64,000 bases of DNA from the NCBI RefSeq assembly GCF_013149275.1, contig NZ_JABGNA010000009.1, positions 38,753-102,752 of the forward strand. Reading direction: 5' to 3'. This DNA comes from Mucilaginibacter sp. SG564. GTDB taxonomy: Bacteria; Bacteroidota; Bacteroidia; Sphingobacteriales; Sphingobacteriaceae. Numbering within the stretch: position 1 is the stretch's first letter; the number at the start of each line of letters is the position of its first letter. The translations under genes were made by a program, and so were the position numbers. The notes under the pieces were generated by a model. It was not told the origin of the DNA. It saw only the letters and a program-made list of their open reading frames with translations, and searched no databases. Positions 60,286-64,000 of the stretch are shown here, in pieces.

Positions 60286-60548
60286 TGGCTAACGAACAAA
60301 TTAAATACGTTACCGCTCCAAAAGTGGAGGATAACCGTAAAAAATACTGCCGTTTCAAAAAGAATGGCATTAAGTATATCGACTACAAAGACGCAAACTT
60401 TTTATTAAAGTTCATTAACGATCAGGGTAAAGTATTACCACGCCGTTTAACTGGTACTTCATTAAAATTCCAGCGTAAAGTAGCTCAGGCTGTTAAACGT
60501 GCCCGTCATATCGGTTTGTTACCTTATGTTACAGACTCATTAAAATAA
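60285..60548 (+). CDS. rpsR: 30S ribosomal protein S18
   Basis: 87 residues with the S18 motifs KKYCRFKKNGIKYIDYKDAN, FLLKFINDQGKVLPRRLTGT and KFQRKVAQAVKRARHIGLLP. It is the partner of S6 on the small-subunit platform. It is translationally coupled to rpsF and 16 bp from rplI. Confidence 0.98.
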   Translation: MANEQIKYVTAPKVEDNRKKYCRFKKNGIKYIDYKDANFLLKFINDQGKVLPRRLTGTSLKFQRKVAQAVKRARHIGLLPYVTDSLK

Positions 60549-60564
60549 TAGGAGATTTAAAGAA

Positions 60565-61008
60565 ATGGAAGTTATTTTAAAACAAGATGTAAAAAACCTG
60601 GGTGACAAAGACGATATCGTAAATGTAAAACCAGGTTATGGCCGTAACTATCTTTTACCAAAAGGATATGCCATATTAGCTACCGAAAGCGCCCGTAAAG
60701 TTTTAGCTGAAAACTTGAAACAAGCTCAGTTTAAACAAGAAAAAATCCGCAAGGATGCCGATGCTGTAGCTGCCAAATTAGAAGGTGTAAAACTGACCAT
60801 CGGTGCTAAAGCTGGTGAAACCGGTAAAATTTTCGGTGCTATCAACACTATTCAAGTTGCTGATGCATTGAAAAAAGAAGGTTTTGAGGTTGACCGTCGT
60901 CGCATTACCTTTGATCAGGAACCAAAATTTGTTGGTGATTATGTTGCTAACATTAACCTGCACAAAGAAGTAAAAGTACAAGTACCTTTCTCTGTAGTAG
61001 CAGAGTAA
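60565..61008 (+). CDS. rplI: 50S ribosomal protein L9
   Basis: 147 residues with the L9 N-domain MEVILKQDVKNLGDKDDIVN followed by VKPGYGRNYLLPKGYAILAT, the long connecting helix (AENLKQAQFKQEKIRKDADA) and the C-domain GETGKIFGAINTIQVADALK. It binds 23S rRNA at the base of the L1 stalk. It is the last gene of the operon and is followed by a strong terminator. Confidence 0.98.
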   Translation: MEVILKQDVKNLGDKDDIVNVKPGYGRNYLLPKGYAILATESARKVLAENLKQAQFKQEKIRKDADAVAAKLEGVKLTIGAKAGETGKIFGAINTIQVADALKKEGFEVDRRRITFDQEPKFVGDYVANINLHKEVKVQVPFSVVAE

Positions 61009-61066
61009 TTTATATTTCGGAATTCGGAGTTTTTATTTCGGGTTTTGAACTTAATTGTAGAATTTT

Positions 61067-61104
61067 AGAGGGTGTTTTGCCAAGGCAAAGCACCCTCTCT
61101 GTTT
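61067..61104 (+). terminator. Terminator of the rpsF operon
   Basis: AGAGGGTGTTTTGCC and GGCAAAGCACCCTCT pair over 15 bp with one G-U, then CTGTTTTA. It lies 59 bp after rplI and just before the mtgA start. Confidence 0.88.
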
Positions 61105-61124
61105 TATAGAATTTATTATCAATA

Positions 61125-61883
61125 GTGAAACGCACCTCAGCCTCATCGTCGAAAAAAAGCGCGAAATCAAAGTCGTGGTTTTCAAAACTCAGGAACAATG
61201 GAATTGCCAGGCTTCTGTTTAGAATTATTAAGCTTGCCTTTTTGTTATTTATAGGATTAAGCTTATTGGGTGTGCTTTTATACCGCTTTGTAAACCCACC
61301 TTTTACCTGGCTTATGATTGAGCGCGGTTTTCAGCGTAAGGCTGCTGGTAAGGATTGGAAAATTGATAAACAATGGAAGGATTTTGACGATATATCCGAC
61401 AATATGAAACGCGCAGCCGTAGCCGCCGAAGATCAAACTTTCCTGGAGCATCATGGTTTTGATTTCCGTGCCATTGAAAAGGCTATTGAAAAAAACGCGC
61501 ACAGCAAAAAACTCATTGGTGGCAGCACCATATCGCAACAGGTGGCCAAGAATGTTTTTCTATGGGATGGCCGTTCATTACTACGTAAAGGATTTGAAGC
61601 TTACTTCACGGTGTTGATCGAAACTTTCTGGAGCAAAAAACGCATCATGGAAGTTTATCTCAATGAGATTGAAATGGGTGATGGCATCTATGGCATCGAA
61701 GCAGCCTCGCAGGCTTATTTTCATAAATCAGCCGCCGATTTAACCAAACATGAAGCAGCTGCTATAGCGGTGATATTCCCGAGTCCCCTCAGGTGGTCGG
61801 CCACCAATCCTACCCGTTATTTGAGGCACCGGCAATACCTCATCATGAAAAATATGCGCAGATTGGGCCCGCTGGATTTTTAA
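61125..61883 (+). CDS. mtgA: Monofunctional peptidoglycan transglycosylase
   Basis: Polymerises lipid II into glycan strands at the inner membrane. 252 residues: a basic cytosolic start, one membrane helix (about 30-52, FRIIKLAFLLFIGLSLLGVL), and a GT51 domain with AVAAEDQTFLEHHGFDF (catalytic Glu), KKLIGGSTISQQVAKNVFLW, KKRIMEVYLNEIEMGDGIYG and EAAAIAVIFPSPLRW. The start is a GTG at 61125, the only start that keeps the basic region and membrane helix. It stands alone after the rpsF operon terminator. Confidence 0.94.
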   Translation: MKRTSASSSKKSAKSKSWFSKLRNNGIARLLFRIIKLAFLLFIGLSLLGVLLYRFVNPPFTWLMIERGFQRKAAGKDWKIDKQWKDFDDISDNMKRAAVAAEDQTFLEHHGFDFRAIEKAIEKNAHSKKLIGGSTISQQVAKNVFLWDGRSLLRKGFEAYFTVLIETFWSKKRIMEVYLNEIEMGDGIYGIEAASQAYFHKSAADLTKHEAAAIAVIFPSPLRWSATNPTRYLRHRQYLIMKNMRRLGPLDF

Positions 61884-61977
61884 GTCCCTACTCCCCTAAG
61901 GGGGGAATAATAATTGGTAAGTTTAGGTTCAGCCCTCTAAGATACAAGCATCCTCAAGATCCATTCATAAGCCCCTG

Positions 61978-62093
61978 AGTGGGTTTACATGTAAACCCGC
62001 TTTTTTACAATAAATTAAATGTAACTTATTATATATCAACAAGATATATCAATGTAAACCGTAAAAAGTGTAAACCATGTAAACCCACTTTTT
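61978..62093 (-). repeat. MITE-like element B, inverted copy of the 19378 element
   Basis: 62062-62093 equals the complement of 19378-19409 over 32 bp, and the AT-rich middle is related. The left end (AGTGGGTTTACATGTAAACC) is itself palindromic. The right end lies 3 bp beyond the stop codon of the YdeI-like gene, so it may double as its terminator. Confidence 0.7.
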
Positions 62094-62096
62094 AGC

Positions 62097-62699
62097 CTAT
62101 TTATATTTCCAATTTCTTGATTTACCTTCGCTCATCCACTCGGCAGCGGTTTCCATTCTTTTTTGGCGCGTAGCTTCTGTTTTGGCTTCCGTGATCCATT
62201 CTACGTATTCCTTTTTGTTGGAGTAACTAAAATCATGAAACACTTGCACAGCCTTAGGATAGGCCGCCAAAAACTCCATAAAATAATCAGGGATTACCAA
62301 TTCTGCTTTCTCGGCAGGGCTCTTTTTGGGATTAGCCTTTTTGATGCCTTTTTCATTTAGCTCGATGCCCTGCAATACATAGGAAACTAATATTTCCTTT
62401 GACGGAAGATCTTCAATAGTGGTAACACGTCCAAAACTGCCTGCGGCGGCATCACTCGTATGGTTTGCGTCGCCACTCATCAGCGACCATCGCCAGAAAC
62501 CAAAGGCGCAATGCTGTTTAAAGGCAGCCATTTGACATACCGGCCCTTTACAATCAAAAAATGGCATTCCCCACTTTATGGTTTCGGTAATCAGCGGGGA
62601 TGCTTCATGAACCAGCTCCCGGATGTATTCCAAAATCGGTTTTGCAAAATCGGCCGATTTTGCGATGTAAAGATCTACCCGGTTATCATACTGTTCCAT
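62097..62699 (-). CDS. YdeI/OmdA family protein (DUF1801 plus OmdA-type C-terminus)
   Basis: 200 residues. The N-terminal DUF1801/YdhG-like half has RVDLYIAKSADFAKPILEYI, TIKWGMPFFDCKGPVCQMAA and FKQHCAFGFWRW. The C-terminal YdeI/OmdA half has IPDYFMEFLAAYPKAVQVFH and SYSNKKEYVEWITEAKTEAT followed by RQKRMETAAEWM. In Salmonella such proteins are linked to peptide resistance; the molecular function is not clear. Cytosolic, single gene. Confidence 0.9.
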   Translation of the reverse strand: MEQYDNRVDLYIAKSADFAKPILEYIRELVHEASPLITETIKWGMPFFDCKGPVCQMAAFKQHCAFGFWRWSLMSGDANHTSDAAAGSFGRVTTIEDLPSKEILVSYVLQGIELNEKGIKKANPKKSPAEKAELVIPDYFMEFLAAYPKAVQVFHDFSYSNKKEYVEWITEAKTEATRQKRMETAAEWMSEGKSRNWKYK

Positions 62700-62740
62700 A
62701 AATAAATTTATAGAAACACACTCACTTTTACAAGCGCCTT

Positions 62741-63223
62741 TTAACTTATCAGGTCCCTGAACAATTGTATATGCCAGCTATTTTTAAATGGCACTTCCCA
62801 TTTACTTTCCAGTTCACTTACATTTTGCACCATGTTATTGTAAACAATGGTTTCGGTATTTATCTTTCCTTGTTTCAAAAGATCCTCAAAAGCATGACGG
62901 GGTAATGAAAGCACTTCACTACCTTCGCGATATGCCAGATTAAACCTGTCGAACAGGTTGATGTGATACTGCTGTTCCAGGTGCTTCATAAAATGAACCG
63001 ATTTATCTATCGAACATCCACTGGCACCTGCCTGGCTTTCATCAACTATTAAAATCAAAAAGCGGTTATACCTGATCTCGGCACCTGCTTTTAATTGGTT
63101 ATTGTGGGCCGTCCAACCGATGGTAAAGTCATCCAATTCCTCCTGTATCTGTTCCACTTCCGGATCAGTTAATTTCCTATCAGATTGATATATCCAAACT
63201 CTTGAGTGTTGAGAAAATTCCAT
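62741..63223 (-). CDS. Conserved Bacteroidota protein (often mislabelled ABC transporter ATPase)
   Basis: 160 residues with the conserved run SRVWIYQSDRKLTDPEVEQI, FTIGWTAHNNQLKAGAEIRY, FLILIVDESQAGASGCSIDK and a C-terminal VSELESKWEVPFKNSWH. There is no Walker A or ABC signature, so the common database name is unsupported. It is probably a cytosolic protein of unknown function. It is divergent from 63269 with 45 bp between. Confidence 0.8.
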   Translation of the reverse strand: MEFSQHSRVWIYQSDRKLTDPEVEQIQEELDDFTIGWTAHNNQLKAGAEIRYNRFLILIVDESQAGASGCSIDKSVHFMKHLEQQYHINLFDRFNLAYREGSEVLSLPRHAFEDLLKQGKINTETIVYNNMVQNVSELESKWEVPFKNSWHIQLFRDLIS

Positions 63224-63268
63224 TTACAAAAATATCAATTTATTAACTTCGGGTTACATTTTGTTGTC

Positions 63269-63751
63269 ATGAAAAAATCACTTCAGCCGCAAACAAAAAA
63301 GATTTTAGTATTTACCCTCATTTTATTGGCCGGATGGCTAAATTATAGCTTCAGGCCACAAACAGACGACCAGGAATGGCTCAGCTGGAGTAATAAATGC
63401 CTCACGGAGTCATACAATCCCGCTCCTGACATTAAATTAAAAAAGTGGGAACTGACCCTAACTAACGATTATTTTTTGCGCCTCAGAAAAACTTATCAAC
63501 ATGGCCGGCAGGAATATTTTTCCTTTAATTTACACCGTTTAAACCAGGTACAATACCAGGGTGATGATAAAGCCGGTACGCTGGAATTAAGTACCAATGC
63601 CGATGACATTATTGTACAAACCTATGAGGATCCAAAGGGCGATATAGACTCTATGTCGACGGTACTGGAGTTGCCCGTCAGGAACATGAATGCCGCCCGG
63701 TTGGATAGTTTAAAAAACGCATTAAGCTACTTTAAGGCAAAGGCTTTATAA
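63269..63751 (+). CDS. Hypothetical membrane-anchored or secreted protein
   Basis: 160 residues. An N-terminal hydrophobic stretch (KKILVFTLILLAGWLNYSF, about 10-28) acts as a signal or anchor. The rest is soluble, with ELTLTNDYFLRLRKTYQHGR, YFSFNLHRLNQVQYQGDDKA and VLELPVRNMNAARLDSLKNA. No family is recognised with confidence. The ATG at 63269 is chosen because the upstream 21 codons lie in the divergent promoter region. Its stop abuts that of the convergent CCG-domain gene (TTATAA holds both). Confidence 0.75.
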   Translation: MKKSLQPQTKKILVFTLILLAGWLNYSFRPQTDDQEWLSWSNKCLTESYNPAPDIKLKKWELTLTNDYFLRLRKTYQHGRQEYFSFNLHRLNQVQYQGDDKAGTLELSTNADDIIVQTYEDPKGDIDSMSTVLELPVRNMNAARLDSLKNALSYFKAKAL

Positions 63752-64000
63752 GCCATTTGCCCGGGCAGTTATCTCGGCAATATCCAATACTTGTATCTCT
63801 TGCTCCTTATCATGATGTTTTACACCATCGGAGAGCATTGTCATACAAAACGGGCAAGCTGCAGCCACAACCTGAGATTTCGCTTCCAGGATGTCGGTCA
63901 TGCGTTCCATATTGATCTCTTTTTTGCCGGGCTCGGGTTCCTTGAACATTTGACCACCACCGGCACCGCAGCATAAGCCATTTGATTTGCAGCGTTTCAA
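63746..64000 (-). CDS. CCG-domain (Fe-S)-binding protein, C-terminal fragment
   Basis: The last 84 residues of a protein cut by the window edge. They contain CCGAGGGQMF and CPFCMTMLSDGVKHH, the C-terminal half of the cysteine-rich CCG motif found in HdrB, GlpC and LutA-type proteins that pass electrons through iron-sulfur clusters. ITARANGL is the natural C-terminus. The apparent first codon (TTG at 64000) is only the window edge; the true start is outside. Which family member it is cannot be told from this part. Confidence 0.9.
   Translation of the reverse strand: MKRCKSNGLCCGAGGGQMFKEPEPGKKEINMERMTDILEAKSQVVAAACPFCMTMLSDGVKHHDKEQEIQVLDIAEITARANGL

Overview
The window looks like chromosomal DNA from a Bacteroidota member of the Sphingobacteriaceae (Mucilaginibacter/Pedobacter type). 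The evidence is a SusC/FecA-type TonB receptor, FecI/FecR pairs, type IX secretion parts (type B C-terminal signal plus PorP/SprF), a short 286-residue primary sigma factor, a eukaryote-like NADP isocitrate dehydrogenase, absence of Shine-Dalgarno sites, and TAnnTTTG -7 promoter boxes. Genus assignment is inference. Most of the window is ordinary core or accessory chromosome. No prophage, intact insertion sequence or CRISPR array was seen.

Layout. 0-8.7 kb: a heptamer tandem repeat, a Pro/Glu-rich protein, thymidine kinase, a single-domain response regulator, a cold-shock protein, the primary sigma factor, an AsmA-like protein, a secreted two-domain retropepsin-like protein and a DUF4202 protein. 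8.7-13.7 kb: two ClC chloride channel/transporter genes with CBS domains flank a Crp/Fnr regulator, with two palindromic REP-like elements beside the second ClC. 13.8-21.7 kb: a surface-protein locus with two ECF sigma modules (one with a membrane partner, one with FecR), two proteins built from G-x-Q-x-AGF-x-N solenoid repeats, and a small beta-barrel. Three of these genes share one upstream motif (AGGGTAAA-N9-GYGTGT). The locus also carries heptad-phased inverted repeats. 21.9-23.8 kb: an SDR and a TetR gene, each with a TTTGAAA-type palindrome over its promoter, then a DoxX protein. 24.0-24.3 kb: a tRNA-like minihelix ahead of a 52-residue membrane protein.

24.5-31.8 kb: a likely phytate-use locus (TPR-HTH regulator, TonB receptor, beta-helix lipoprotein, beta-propeller phytase). 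31.9-36.4 kb: an HD hydrolase, a GH18 lipoprotein, an SDR and an AraC regulator, with a 0.7-kb gene-free stretch holding two LacI-type palindromes. 36.9-48.0 kb: a four-gene unit (tail-collar protein, formyltransferase, 2829-residue type IX adhesin with 16 tandem 77-residue repeats, PorP/SprF). 48.0-53.1 kb: a gene-poor scar, tRNA-Cys, small secreted proteins, an AlkD-like protein, and a PAS histidine kinase with its receiver. 53.1-64.0 kb: housekeeping genes manA, icd, dnaX, rpsF-rpsR-rplI and mtgA, mixed with small conserved proteins, and ending in a truncated CCG-domain iron-sulfur protein.

The most notable items are the shared motif linking the solenoid-repeat and barrel genes, the tail-collar/formyltransferase/adhesin/SprF unit, an A10 run in dnaX where either +1 or -1 slippage terminates translation at once to give a gamma-sized product, the tRNA-like leader, and the heptad-phased inverted repeats.
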